Positions 48,028 to 57,056 of a stretch of DNA of 64,000 nt are shown here, one piece after another. The DNA comes from Pedobacter namyangjuensis. Lineage in GTDB: Bacteria > Bacteroidota > Bacteroidia > Sphingobacteriales > Sphingobacteriaceae. Every line of letters begins with the position of its first letter. Within the stretch, counting starts at the first letter, position 1. The translations under genes were made by a program, and so were the position numbers. The notes below the pieces were generated by a model. That model saw only the letters and a program-made list of their open reading frames with translations. It searched no databases and had not been told where the DNA came from. Location: positions 664,762-728,761 of the forward strand of contig NZ_QMHQ01000003.1 of the NCBI RefSeq assembly GCF_003313325.1, read 5' to 3'.

Positions 48028-48789
48028 ATGCCAGAAATAGTTTGGGATAGTAAATTATACGATAAGCAACATCACTTTGTATCTGATTACGGTGCAGATG
48101 TTTTGCAATGGCTTGCACCAAGACCGGGTGAAGATATTTTGGACGTTGGCTGTGGAACAGGTCAGCTGGCAGCGCAAATGGCCGAAATTGGTGCAGAGGT
48201 TTTTGGCATAGACGCCTCTACAGACATGATTGCCACAGCAAAAGCGAGCCATCCAAATATCGGTTTTGAGGTTGTTGATGCGACCAAATTGCCTTACAAA
48301 AACTTGTTCGATGCCATTTTTAGTAATGCTACTTTTCATTGGATAGAAGACCAACCCGCTTTAATAGAGGGATTGTATAATGCACTAAAACCTAAAGGAA
48401 GATTGGTTGCAGAATTTGGTGGCAAAGGAAATGTAAAAAGTATAACCGATGCAATTAGCGTTGCTGCTAAAAATCTTGGACTTTCAGCTAAATTGATTAA
48501 CGATTTTTGGTACTTCCCTTCTATTTCAACCTATACAACCTTACTAGAGGATCGTGGTTTCGAAGTGGAACAAGCTTGGCTTTTTGACAGACCGACAAAA
48601 TTAACAGGCGAAGATGGGATGTTAAAATGGATCAATCAATTTGCCACCCATGCATTTAAAAATTTAACAAGCGACGAAGCGGAGGCTATTAAAAGTTTAG
48701 CAATAGAAATCTTAAAGCCAAAGTTTTTTAATAAAGGTGAATGGACAGCAGACTACAGAAGATTGAGAATTAAAGCTTGGAAAAGATAA
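48028..48789 (+). CDS. Class I SAM-dependent methyltransferase (trans-aconitate methyltransferase-like)
   Basis: The 253-residue product has motif I ILDVGCGTGQLAAQMAE, FGIDASTDMIATAK and FDAIFSNATFHWI. The FSNAxxHW segment is typical of Tam-like methyltransferases. E. coli Tam methylates trans-aconitate, a by-product of aconitase-type reactions, so its place between leuC and leuD could reflect repair of an off-pathway acid. That is a guess. The start MPEIVWDSKLYDKQHHFV also fits this group. Confidence 0.88.
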   Translation: MPEIVWDSKLYDKQHHFVSDYGADVLQWLAPRPGEDILDVGCGTGQLAAQMAEIGAEVFGIDASTDMIATAKASHPNIGFEVVDATKLPYKNLFDAIFSNATFHWIEDQPALIEGLYNALKPKGRLVAEFGGKGNVKSITDAISVAAKNLGLSAKLINDFWYFPSISTYTTLLEDRGFEVEQAWLFDRPTKLTGEDGMLKWINQFATHAFKNLTSDEAEAIKSLAIEILKPKFFNKGEWTADYRRLRIKAWKR

Positions 48790-48864
48790 AAGAACAAGGA
48801 GCAAAGAGTAAAGAGTAAAGACACAGTCTAAAATTCTAATCTCTCTGAACTAAATACTAGTTAG

Positions 48865-49446
48865 ATGAAAAAATTCACAAAATTAACTTCGGCAATAGTG
48901 CCGTTAAATATAGAAAACATAGATACCGACCAGATTATTCCTGCAAGGTTCTTAAAAGCTACTACTCGTGAGGGTTTTGGCGAAAATTTGTTCCGCGATT
49001 GGCGTTACGAAAATGACAATAGTCCTAAAGCTGATTTCGTTTTAAACGACCCAACTTACAGCGGTCAGATTTTGGTTGCTGGTAAAAATTTTGGTTGTGG
49101 CAGTAGTCGCGAGCACGCTGCCTGGGCTATTCAAGATGCAGGTTTTGATGCAGTTATTAGCAGTTTTTTTGCAGATATTTTTAAAGGAAATGCGCTAAAC
49201 AATGGTTTACTTCCTATTCAAGTAAGCGAGGAGTTTTTAGCGCAAATTTTTAACGCAGTTGAGAATGATGCAAAATCTCCGTTAGTAGTTGATTTAGAAA
49301 ATCAAACTGTTACAATCGTTGAAACTGGAAAATCAGAGGGTTTTGAAATTAATCCTTATAAAAAATCTTGTTTAATTAACGGCTATGATGATATCGATTT
49401 TATTTTGGCGCAAAAGGGATTGATTGAGGAATTTGAGAAAAGCTAA
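48865..49446 (+). CDS. leuD: 3-isopropylmalate dehydratase, small subunit
   Basis: The 193-residue swivelling-domain subunit has [13 protein letters not shown] and [17 protein letters not shown], the substrate-binding blocks. It acts with LeuC. The upstream spacer shows AGAACAAGGAGCAAAGAG repeat text. Confidence 0.97.
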   Translation: MKKFTKLTSAIVPLNIENIDTDQIIPARFLKATTREGFGENLFRDWRYENDNSPKADFVLNDPTYSGQILVAGKNFGCGSSREHAAWAIQDAGFDAVISSFFADIFKGNALNNGLLPIQVSEEFLAQIFNAVENDAKSPLVVDLENQTVTIVETGKSEGFEINPYKKSCLINGYDDIDFILAQKGLIEEFEKS

Positions 49447-49480
49447 AAAACTAAAGCTTAAAGCACAAAGCTAATACACA

Positions 49481-49566
49481 CGTCGTTGCGAGGTACGAAG
49501 CAATCCTACAAAATCGCTAGGTTCTTTAATCCATCGCTCAAGATTGCTTCGTACCTCGCAATGACG
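49481..49566. repeat. Large inverted repeat CGTCGTTGCGAGGTACGAAG...GATTGCTTCGTACC
   Basis: Two arms of 25 bp (49481-49505 and 49542-49566) are reverse complements except for one base. They lie between leuD and the ABC ATPase gene and would form a long hairpin in the message. Confidence 0.85.
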
Positions 49567-49633
49567 ATTAAACAACACAAAGATTAATAAAACTCAGGTG
49601 CCCTTAGGTTTCTAAGGTGGTAAAAAAATAAAA

Positions 49634-51100
49634 ATGCAACCATTAGTCAACATTCAAAATTTAAGCCTTAAATACCAACAGAAGTCGGTGTTAACGGATT
49701 TGAATTGGACTATCAATTGTGGTGAAAATTGGGTATTGACAGGCACTAGTGGAAGTGGAAAAACTTCGTTAGCTAAAATTATTGCCGGACAACAAAATGC
49801 AGTTAGGGAAGTAAAAATTAATTTCAATTCGAATAGCAACCTACCTGCAGAAGTTTTATTTGTAGACAGTTGGTATCAGTTTAAAAACTTAGAAGGCGTT
49901 GCAAATTTCTATTATCAACAACGGTATACCAGCCAGCAGGCCAAAGATACGTTAACCGTTCATGCCGAATTGGTGGGCTATGGCAAAGAAAAAGGTCTTC
50001 ACTTAAATCAAGTAGAACCAATTTTAGAAGCGTTAAACTTCTCCTCTTTCGCCAGTTCTCAACTAATCGAATTATCTAGTGGAGAGCACAAAAAACTGCA
50101 ATTGGTTAAGGCCTTATGGTTAAAGCCCCAATTGTTAATTATAGACCAGCCCTACACTGGTTTAGATGCATTGTCTCGCAAAAACCTAAATGTATTACTA
50201 GATAAGATTGCAGAAGAGGGTGTTCAGTTAATTTTAATCTCTAACGATGATGAGTTACCGTACGCCGTAAATCGCTTTGCGGAAATAATAGACGGACAAC
50301 TATTAGAAATTGAAGCGTTTAAAGGAACTCTTACCGTAGAAAATAAATCGAAAGAAATACCAGACTTTTTAAAGTCCTCTCCTATTTATTCATCAGAACA
50401 AATAGCCAAAATGGTTGATGTAAACATTAGCTATGGCGATAAACAAGTTTTAAAAAACATCAATTGGGAAATTAAAGCTGGCGAAAAATGGTTATTGCAA
50501 GGACATAACGGATCTGGCAAATCAACTTTGCTAAGTTTAATTAATGGCGATCACCCACAATCTTACGCTAATGAACTTTACCTTTTTGGCAACAAAAGAG
50601 GTAGTGGCGAAAGCATTTGGGATATTAAACAGCATATTGGCTTAATCTCTCCAGAATTTCATTGGTATTTTGATGCTTCGGCCACGGTTTGGCAAAGCAT
50701 CGCCTCTGGCTTTTATGATACGGTAGGTTTGTTTCAGCAATTACCTTACAGCAAAAGCCAGCAAGTAGATGAGCTAATCGAGTATTTTGAGTTAACGGAG
50801 AACAAAAACGAGCTATTAAATCATCTTCCTTTAGGCAAACAAAGACTGGTTTTGCTAGCAAGAACCATTATAAAAAACCCTGAGTTGTTGATTTTAGACG
50901 AGCCTTGCCAAGGTTTAGATCAACAGCAAACGCAATATTTTAACCAACTGATTGACGAGTTATGTGCGAATGGCATGACTGTAATCTACGTTGGCCATTT
51001 TGATACCCAACTACCTAAAACCCTAACAAATAAATTAGTACTGAGCCAAGGCAAAGTAATAGAAAATACAAAAGCATACAAAAAACAATTAGTATCATGA
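49634..51100 (+). CDS. Tandem ABC ATPase (two nucleotide-binding domains, ModF-like)
   Basis: The 488-residue protein has two ATPase domains: first P-loop GTSGSGKTSLAK with LSSGEHKKLQL, second P-loop GHNGSGKSTLLS with LPLGKQRLVLLAR and Walker B LLILDEPCQGLDQQQ. No membrane segment or partner permease is present. The layout resembles ModF/PhrA-type proteins of uncertain role rather than ABC-F translation factors, because the linker is short. The stop overlaps the leuB start (ATGA), so it is translationally coupled to the leucine genes. Confidence 0.9.
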   Translation: MQPLVNIQNLSLKYQQKSVLTDLNWTINCGENWVLTGTSGSGKTSLAKIIAGQQNAVREVKINFNSNSNLPAEVLFVDSWYQFKNLEGVANFYYQQRYTSQQAKDTLTVHAELVGYGKEKGLHLNQVEPILEALNFSSFASSQLIELSSGEHKKLQLVKALWLKPQLLIIDQPYTGLDALSRKNLNVLLDKIAEEGVQLILISNDDELPYAVNRFAEIIDGQLLEIEAFKGTLTVENKSKEIPDFLKSSPIYSSEQIAKMVDVNISYGDKQVLKNINWEIKAGEKWLLQGHNGSGKSTLLSLINGDHPQSYANELYLFGNKRGSGESIWDIKQHIGLISPEFHWYFDASATVWQSIASGFYDTVGLFQQLPYSKSQQVDELIEYFELTENKNELLNHLPLGKQRLVLLARTIIKNPELLILDEPCQGLDQQQTQYFNQLIDELCANGMTVIYVGHFDTQLPKTLTNKLVLSQGKVIENTKAYKKQLVS

Positions 51101-52197
51101 AGAAGCATATTTTAGTTATTCCTGGAGATGGAATAGGACCAGAAGTTACCCAATGGGGAAAAGCAGCATTAACGCACATTGCCGAAGCTTTCGGTCATGA
51201 TTTTACTTTTGATGAGGCACTCATGGGTCACGTTGCAATTGAGGCTACTGGAAATCCGCTACCTGAAGAAACGCTGGCCAAGGCAAAAGAAAGTGATGCT
51301 ATTCTATTTGGTGCTGTTGGCCATGCAAAATATGATAACGATCCTTCGTTAAAAGTACGACCAGAACAAGGTTTGTTAAAAATTAGAAAAGAGCTGGGTT
51401 TGTATGCTAACCTGCGCCCTATTTTATTGTTTGACGAACTATTGCACGCGTCGAGCATAAAACCAGGAATTTTAAAAGGAACCGATATTTTGTTCTTTAG
51501 AGAATTAACAGGCGATGTTTACTTTGGCGAAAAAAATCGCTCAGAAGATAGAAACACTGCATCAGACTTGATGATTTATCATAAATATGAAGTTGAACGT
51601 ATTGCGCACAAAGCTTACCAAGCTGCACAAACCCGTAGTAAAAAACTTTGTTCGGTAGATAAAGCTAATGTTTTAGAGAGCTCTCGTTTATGGAGAGAAA
51701 CCGTACAGGAAATTGCTAAACAATATCCTGATGTAGAAACTACGCACATGTTTATCGATAACGCTGCCATGCAGTTAATTAAAGACCCAAAACAATTTGA
51801 CGTAGTTCTAACTGCTAATTTATTTGGTGATATTTTGACCGATGAAGCTTCGCAAATTGCTGGTTCTATGGGTATGCTTGCTTCTGCGTCTATTGGCGAT
51901 GGCACTGGGTTTTTCGAACCAATTCACGGTTCGGCACATGATATTACCGGCAAAGATTTAGCAAACCCACTGGCCTCTATCCTATCGGCGGCACTCATGC
52001 TAGAAATTAGTTTTGGGCTTAAGGAAGAAGCAAAAACATTGGTTGACGCAGTTGATTTAGTTTTAAAAGAAGGTTTTAGAACCAACGATATAGCAGACTC
52101 GACCACAAACAGATACAAAGTACTCGGCACTCAAGAAATGGGAAAATTAGTACTTAAATTTTTATCACAAAAGTTAAACACCACAACACAAGCATAA
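51097..52197 (+). CDS. leuB: 3-isopropylmalate dehydrogenase
   Basis: The 366-residue enzyme has [25 protein letters not shown] segment, [12 protein letters not shown] and [15 protein letters not shown], then [18 protein letters not shown] near the NAD site. It oxidises and decarboxylates 3-isopropylmalate. It starts inside the end of the ABC ATPase gene and is followed after one base by leuA. Confidence 0.97.
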   Translation: MKKHILVIPGDGIGPEVTQWGKAALTHIAEAFGHDFTFDEALMGHVAIEATGNPLPEETLAKAKESDAILFGAVGHAKYDNDPSLKVRPEQGLLKIRKELGLYANLRPILLFDELLHASSIKPGILKGTDILFFRELTGDVYFGEKNRSEDRNTASDLMIYHKYEVERIAHKAYQAAQTRSKKLCSVDKANVLESSRLWRETVQEIAKQYPDVETTHMFIDNAAMQLIKDPKQFDVVLTANLFGDILTDEASQIAGSMGMLASASIGDGTGFFEPIHGSAHDITGKDLANPLASILSAALMLEISFGLKEEAKTLVDAVDLVLKEGFRTNDIADSTTNRYKVLGTQEMGKLVLKFLSQKLNTTTQA

Positions 52198-52198
52198 A

Positions 52199-53704
52199 AT
52201 GATACACGATCCGAATAAAGTCTATATTTTTGACACAACCTTAAGAGATGGCGAACAGGTACCTGGTTGCCAGTTAGATACGAATCAGAAAATTGAAATT
52301 GCTAAAGCGCTTGAGTTGCTTGGTGTTGATGTGATTGAAGCTGGTTTCCCAATTTCTAGTCCAGGTGACTTCCAAAGCGTGGTAGAATTATCAAAAGCAA
52401 TTAAAAACCCTACAATTTGTGCCTTAACCCGTGCAATTAAAGGTGACATTGATGTTGCTGCCGAGTCTTTAAAGTATGCGAAACATCCTCGTATTCATAC
52501 TGGAATTGGTGCATCGGATATGCACATTAAATACAAATTTAATAGTACACGCGAACAGATTTTGGAACGAGCAGTTGAAGCGGTAAAATACGCCAAAAAA
52601 TTTGTAGAGGATGTTGAATTTTATGCAGAAGATGCCGGAAGAGCCGACAACGCATTTTTAGCGCAAATGATTGAAGCCGTTATTGCAGCAGGTGCAACTG
52701 TGGTTAATATTCCGGATACTAATGGATACTGTTTACCAGATCAATACGGGGCGAAAATTCTGTACTTAAAGGAAAACGTTAAAAACATAGACCAAGCAAT
52801 TATTTCTGTACATTGCCATAACGATTTAGGTTTGGCTACTGCAAATAGCATAGCTGGGGTGGTTAACGGCGCTCGACAAATTGAGTGTACCATTAATGGT
52901 ATTGGCGAGAGAGCTGGCAACACCGCTTTGGAAGAAGTTTCAATGATTTTGAAAACACACAGTTTAGGTTTGCATACAGGTATTAACAGCAAACACTTTA
53001 CAGAAATTAGTGGCATGGTTAGTCGTATGATGCACATGCCAGTACAACCGAATAAAGCCATTATCGGTAAAAATGCCTTTGCGCACAGTTCTGGCATTCA
53101 TCAAGATGGGTTTTTAAAACACCGCGAAAATTACGAGATTATTAACCCTGAAGATGTTGGACTAAACAGTGCTGATATTATATTGACTGCCCGTAGCGGT
53201 CGCCACGCTCTAAAGCACCATTTAGAACGTTTAGCTTACGATGTAGAAAAAATAAATATTGATGATGTTTACGAACGCTTTTTAGTTTTAGCTGATGAAA
53301 AAAAGGACATTACCGATGATGATTTGCTTTTTTTAATGAGCGATGGCGAAACGGATTCTTATAAAAATGGCTACAAATTAAACTTACTTCAAGTAGTTTG
53401 CGGAGATTTGGTTAATCCTACGGCAACCATTAAACTACAGCACGAAGGTGTAGAAAAAGAGGCCAAAGCCGAAGGAAATGGTCCTGTAGATGCGACAATA
53501 AATGCAATTGTAAGTATAATTGATAAGGATATTACACTTAAGGAATTTACAATACAGGCTATGCATGGCGGTAGCGATGATGTAAGTAAAGTAAATATGA
53601 AGGTTGATTTTGAAGGTAAATCTTTTGTAGGTTACGGTTTTAGCACTGATATTGTAAAGGCTTCTGCAAATGCATATTTAGATGCAATTAATAAGTTTTT
53701 GTAG
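52199..53704 (+). CDS. leuA: 2-isopropylmalate synthase
   Basis: The 501-residue enzyme has the DRE-TIM start [17 protein letters not shown] and the metal-binding [13 protein letters not shown]. Its C-terminal regulatory part (from about residue 380) should bind leucine for feedback inhibition. It commits 2-ketoisovalerate to leucine synthesis. A 399-bp repeat-rich gap follows. Confidence 0.97.
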   Translation: MIHDPNKVYIFDTTLRDGEQVPGCQLDTNQKIEIAKALELLGVDVIEAGFPISSPGDFQSVVELSKAIKNPTICALTRAIKGDIDVAAESLKYAKHPRIHTGIGASDMHIKYKFNSTREQILERAVEAVKYAKKFVEDVEFYAEDAGRADNAFLAQMIEAVIAAGATVVNIPDTNGYCLPDQYGAKILYLKENVKNIDQAIISVHCHNDLGLATANSIAGVVNGARQIECTINGIGERAGNTALEEVSMILKTHSLGLHTGINSKHFTEISGMVSRMMHMPVQPNKAIIGKNAFAHSSGIHQDGFLKHRENYEIINPEDVGLNSADIILTARSGRHALKHHLERLAYDVEKINIDDVYERFLVLADEKKDITDDDLLFLMSDGETDSYKNGYKLNLLQVVCGDLVNPTATIKLQHEGVEKEAKAEGNGPVDATINAIVSIIDKDITLKEFTIQAMHGGSDDVSKVNMKVDFEGKSFVGYGFSTDIVKASANAYLDAINKFL

Positions 53705-53707
53705 TTG

Positions 53708-53812
53708 AGTAGCGAAGAACAAGGAGCGAAGATAAAAGAACAAACAGCAAGGAACAAGGAACAAGGAACAAGGAGCAAAGATAAAGGAGCAAGGAGCCGA
53801 GAGTAAAGATAA
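53708..53812. repeat. Purine-rich GAACAAGGA/GAGCAAAGA array
   Basis: About eleven degenerate units of 7-10 bases lie in tandem, such as AACAAGGAACAAGGAACAAG. They are the same units that form the in-gene insertions at 22482 and 22734. Confidence 0.8.
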
Positions 53813-53926
53813 ATCGTCATTGCTAGGTACAGCCTGTCGCGATTTGTTGAGAAAGCAATCGTAAAAACGAAAGGTAAGATTCTTTGTAGAGATAATGCTT
53901 CTATGTAGCAATGAAGCCCGTAACTT

Positions 53927-54012
53927 AAACCTGATTGCAGTGGAAATACTTTTTACCAAATCCCCTTTAGGGGATTTAGTGGTAAAAAGATTGTAGCGGA
54001 AAGCAGGATTGA
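53927..54012. repeat. Palindromic interspersed element, copy C
   Basis: The ends are AAACCTGATTGCAGTGG and GCGGAAAGCAGGATTG. The inner stem is CTTTTTACCAAATCCCCT against AGGGGATTT and GGTAAAAAG. Confidence 0.75.
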
Positions 54013-54103
54013 CATAACGAAAAAGCACAGGAACCTGCTTTTCAAAAAAATTATTAAAACATTTACACAACACTAAAAGCCCATTAAGGGTTTGGGTTAG
54101 AAT

Positions 54104-55354
54104 ATGAATAACACGATAGCAAATACACTAGATTTTAGTTCTGCATCTCAGCGGTTAAAAGGCGTTGTAAAACGTACGCCTTTGGAGTTTAACGCGGGTT
54201 TATCTTCTTTTTACAATGCAAATATTTATTTGAAAAGAGAAGATTTGCAAATTGTTAGATCATATAAATTACGTGGTGCCTATAATAAAATAAGCTCTTT
54301 ACCTGAAAGCGATTTAGTTAACGGCGTAGTCTGTGCTAGTGCTGGAAACCATGCGCAAGGTGTTGCTTATTCTTGCAAAAAGCTAGGCATAAAAGGTGTT
54401 ATTTTTATGCCAGAGATTACACCAAAACAGAAGGTTAAACAAACCTATATGTTTGGTGGCGATAATGTAGAGGTGGTTTTAGTTGGCGATACTTTTGATG
54501 ATTGCCTAAAAGAAGCCTTGGCTTACAGTGCCGAAAAATCTGCGACATTTATTCCTCCTTTTGATGATGAAAAAGTAATTGAAGGGCAAGCAACTGTTGG
54601 CGTAGAAATTTTTGAAGACCTGCCCGATTTGGATATGATTGTGATGCCGGTTGGTGGTGGCGGTTTGGCTTCTGGCGTAAGCGCTTACATGAAAACCGTT
54701 AAACCAGATGTAAAACTGGTTGGTGTTGAACCTTTAGGTGCGCCTTCTATGGTTACTGCAATGGAACATGGCGGACCTTATACGTTGGATGAAATTGACA
54801 GGTTTGTTGATGGTGCAGCGGTGAAAAGAATTGGGCACATAACTTACGAGTACTGCAAGCAGTTGCTCGATCAAATGCATTTAATTCCGGAAGGAAAAAT
54901 TTGCACTACCATATTAAAACTCTACAACGAAGACGCAATTGTGGTTGAACCAGCTGGCGCACTTTCTGTGGCAGCGCTTGAACAACTGAAAGATCAAATT
55001 GAAGGAAAAACGGTTGTTTGTATTGTTAGCGGTGGCAATAACGATATCGAAAGAATGCAAGAAATTAAAGAAAAATCTTTACTATTTGAAGGTTTGAAGC
55101 ATTATTTCATTGTTCGTTTTCCGCAGAGACCAGGTGCCTTGAAGCTTTTTGTGAACGAGGTTTTAGGTCCGCAGGATGATATTACCCGATTTGAATTTAT
55201 TAAAAAAACGAATAGGGAAAATGGCCCCGCCCTAGTGGGTATCGAGCTGACTAATAAAAATGATTATACGAGCTTGGTACAACGGATGAAAGAATTTAAA
55301 TTTGAGATTATCGAATTAAATCAGGATCAAACTTTGTTTGAATATCTGGTTTAA
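54104..55354 (+). CDS. ilvA: Threonine dehydratase, biosynthetic (threonine deaminase)
   Basis: The 416-residue PLP enzyme has the Schiff-base Lys in YKLRGAYNKI, ASAGNHAQGVAYSC, and VGGGGLASGVSAYM for the PLP phosphate. A single C-terminal ACT-like domain starts at PQRPGALKLFVNEVLG, as in the shorter biosynthetic type. It makes 2-ketobutyrate for isoleucine. Its place at the end of the cluster completes the pathway from threonine. Confidence 0.96.
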   Translation: MNNTIANTLDFSSASQRLKGVVKRTPLEFNAGLSSFYNANIYLKREDLQIVRSYKLRGAYNKISSLPESDLVNGVVCASAGNHAQGVAYSCKKLGIKGVIFMPEITPKQKVKQTYMFGGDNVEVVLVGDTFDDCLKEALAYSAEKSATFIPPFDDEKVIEGQATVGVEIFEDLPDLDMIVMPVGGGGLASGVSAYMKTVKPDVKLVGVEPLGAPSMVTAMEHGGPYTLDEIDRFVDGAAVKRIGHITYEYCKQLLDQMHLIPEGKICTTILKLYNEDAIVVEPAGALSVAALEQLKDQIEGKTVVCIVSGGNNDIERMQEIKEKSLLFEGLKHYFIVRFPQRPGALKLFVNEVLGPQDDITRFEFIKKTNRENGPALVGIELTNKNDYTSLVQRMKEFKFEIIELNQDQTLFEYLV

Positions 55355-55359
55355 AAATT

Positions 55360-55387
55360 CGTCATGCTGCATTTAGTTCAGCATCTG
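55360..55387. repeat. Short CGTCATGCTGCATTTAGTTC palindrome between ilvA and the cupin gene
   Basis: ATGCTG and CAGCAT form the arms. It falls in the apparent N-terminal extension of the cupin frame, which is why a later start was chosen for that gene. Confidence 0.6.
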
Positions 55388-55405
55388 TGCAAAAAATTTA
55401 AAGAA

Positions 55406-55756
55406 ATGAATTTTAAAGATTTAAGCAACAAAACCCTAATTGCCGACAATGATATTGATTGGGAAGATTTAGGCGCTGGCGTAAAACGAAAAATTATGGC
55501 TTATGATGATAGCCTAATGTTGGTAAAGGTAGCGTTTGAAAAAGGTGCCGTTGGAACTATACACAACCATCCGCATTTACAGATGAGTTACGTAGCTAAA
55601 GGTAGTTTTGAGGTTACCATGGCTGATGATAAAAAAATGCTTAATGAAGGTGATGTATTCTTCGCTCCTAGCAATGTTTTCCACGGTGTGATTTGTTTAG
55701 AAGACGGCTTATTAATAGATATTTTCAACCCGCACCGGGAAGATTTTGTAAAGTAA
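55406..55756 (+). CDS. Cupin domain protein
   Basis: The start is set at ATG 55406 (MNFKDLSNKTLIADND), giving 116 residues, because the upstream part of the frame is repeat sequence. The cupin metal motif is visible as GTIHNHPHLQMSYVAKGSFE, with a second part APSNVFHGVICLEDG. It resembles small KdgF-like cupins. Its substrate is unknown. It is 51 bp downstream of ilvA and may be its co-transcribed neighbour. Confidence 0.88.
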   Translation: MNFKDLSNKTLIADNDIDWEDLGAGVKRKIMAYDDSLMLVKVAFEKGAVGTIHNHPHLQMSYVAKGSFEVTMADDKKMLNEGDVFFAPSNVFHGVICLEDGLLIDIFNPHREDFVK

Positions 55757-55843
55757 AGACCAAGTTGTTTATTACCACCTAAGGTAACCTAAGAATTTTT
55801 ATAATTACCAAGCTAACTCAGGTTGCTAATGTGGCTGAAAAAA

Positions 55844-56404
55844 TTATTCAAAAACTAACCTTACATTTTTATAGCCCAAACCTTCTATAATTGGTTTGAG
55901 TACACTTGTTGCGTTGGTTTTAGTTTGTGCTAAAATATTCGATTTTTTGACCTCGTCTGTTAGCTTTCGCTCTGCTTCTTTATAAGCCGCATCTACAAGA
56001 TCAGCTTCCCTAAAAAATGCCATCTTTGTATCGTAAACCCTAGATTTTTTATGGTCTATTTTAACATAGCAAATCTCAGGTTCGGGCAATACGATTACTG
56101 CGGTGTCTGCCTCTACATTAATATTTTCTCTGGTAATTTTTGTTAAATCGATACAACCAACTGCTTCTGCTTTAATTATGAGCAAAACACTAGCTTCTGG
56201 CAAAAAATCGGTTTTGGCTTTATGCTCAAGAACATCGCTAATTTGGTAACGAACTAATTCTAGTTTACCGATAGCTTCTATTTTTTCTACTAACAGTTGA
56301 TGCTTGTTTTCTACCGATGTGCTAATGCTGAATGTTTTTGTAAGAAACAAATAACCTGCAACAATTAGCAAAACCCAAGGTAAAATTTGAAAGATTCTTT
56401 TCAT
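55844..56404 (-). CDS. DUF4230-like membrane-anchored protein
   Basis: The start is set at ATG 56404 (MKRIFQILPWVLLIVAGYLF), giving 186 residues with one N-terminal membrane helix and a soluble domain. The segments ELVRYQISDVLEHK, VLLIIKAEAVGCIDLTKI and the helix-rich end AYKEAERKLTDEVKKSNIL resemble the DUF4230 family, which has no known function. The soluble part should face the periplasm. Confidence 0.8.
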   Translation of the reverse strand: MKRIFQILPWVLLIVAGYLFLTKTFSISTSVENKHQLLVEKIEAIGKLELVRYQISDVLEHKAKTDFLPEASVLLIIKAEAVGCIDLTKITRENINVEADTAVIVLPEPEICYVKIDHKKSRVYDTKMAFFREADLVDAAYKEAERKLTDEVKKSNILAQTKTNATSVLKPIIEGLGYKNVRLVFE

Positions 56405-56468
56405 ATCGATTTGCAAATGCAATTATTACACCAAAATAAAGCAAATAAGTAAAGCAAAAGAAGATTCG

Positions 56469-56546
56469 ACCACCTAAGGGATTTTAGCAAACCTAAGACG
56501 TATTATTTGACATACTACTAAAGTGTTCTTAGGTTTCTAAGGTGAT
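56469..56546. repeat. ACCACCTAAG / CTTAGGTTTCTAAGGTG palindrome
   Basis: ACCACCTAAGGG and AAACCTAAGA on the left oppose TTCTTAGGTTTCTAAGGTG on the right. Related units are at 36341-36395, 49597-49620 and 55775-55840. Confidence 0.7.
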
Positions 56547-56627
56547 TTCATGAACGACTACGCTTTAATTAAATTGCAACATTTACGCTACCAATAAAAT
56601 ATAATTAAGCACGTAAGTTTTTGGCAG

Positions 56628-56635
56628 TAGTTTTG
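56628..56635 (+). promoter_or_regulatory. Putative -7 element of the small lipoprotein gene
   Basis: TAGTTTTG fits TAnnTTTG, about 40 bp before the start codon. A matching -33 TTG was not found at the usual distance. Confidence 0.35.
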
Positions 56636-56675
56636 TATTACGAAAAGTACAAACACACAAATAACCACACAAATC

Positions 56676-57047
56676 ATGAAAAGAATAACCCTACTCCTAC
56701 TTTGCATTGCCACACTAGGTTTGGCGTCTTGCAAAAAAGACACTATTATTAATCAAACTACACCAAACAGAACAATTGTTTTTGACATAAACCCAAATAG
56801 ATGGGTTTTAGAAAATGGTGCATACTACCTTGATTTAAACATTCCCGAAATTGATGACATCAATTTCTATGATGAAGGTATACTTGTTTACACCGCTACT
56901 CCAAATTATACGAACTATTATCAATTACCGTATGGCCAAATGGACTATGAAGCTCATATTGGCGGTATCTCGATAAGCAGAGCAACGTTACCGACAACGC
57001 CTATTAGAATAAAAGTTGTTCTCGTAGCAGCCGAAAACGTTACTTAA
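56676..57047 (+). CDS. Small lipoprotein of unknown function
   Basis: The 123-residue product has a lipoprotein signal with lipobox LASC followed by Lys-Lys, so it should be lipid-anchored. The rest is rich in beta-strand-forming, aromatic residues (VLENGAYYLDLNIPEID, TPNYTNYYQLPYG). I do not recognise a family. It stands alone between two genes of opposite strand. Confidence 0.8.
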   Translation: MKRITLLLLCIATLGLASCKKDTIINQTTPNRTIVFDINPNRWVLENGAYYLDLNIPEIDDINFYDEGILVYTATPNYTNYYQLPYGQMDYEAHIGGISISRATLPTTPIRIKVVLVAAENVT

Positions 57048-57056
57048 AAGAAAAAT

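Larger units (their letters stand above)
53705..54103. other. Intergenic region between leuA and ilvA (399 bp), repeat-rich
   Basis: It holds a purine-rich GGAACAAGGAGCAAAGA array (53708-53812), a degenerate CGTCATTGCTAGG repeat (53816-53862) and a full palindromic element (53927-54012). No terminator with a T-run is obvious, so ilvA may still be read from the upstream operon. Confidence 0.65.

Noticed and set aside
53708..53812. CRISPR array
   Set aside because: The units are short, degenerate and contiguous, with no unique spacers and no cas genes.
55364..55405. N-terminal extension of the cupin protein
   Set aside because: The sequence is a palindromic repeat, and a better start follows at 55406.
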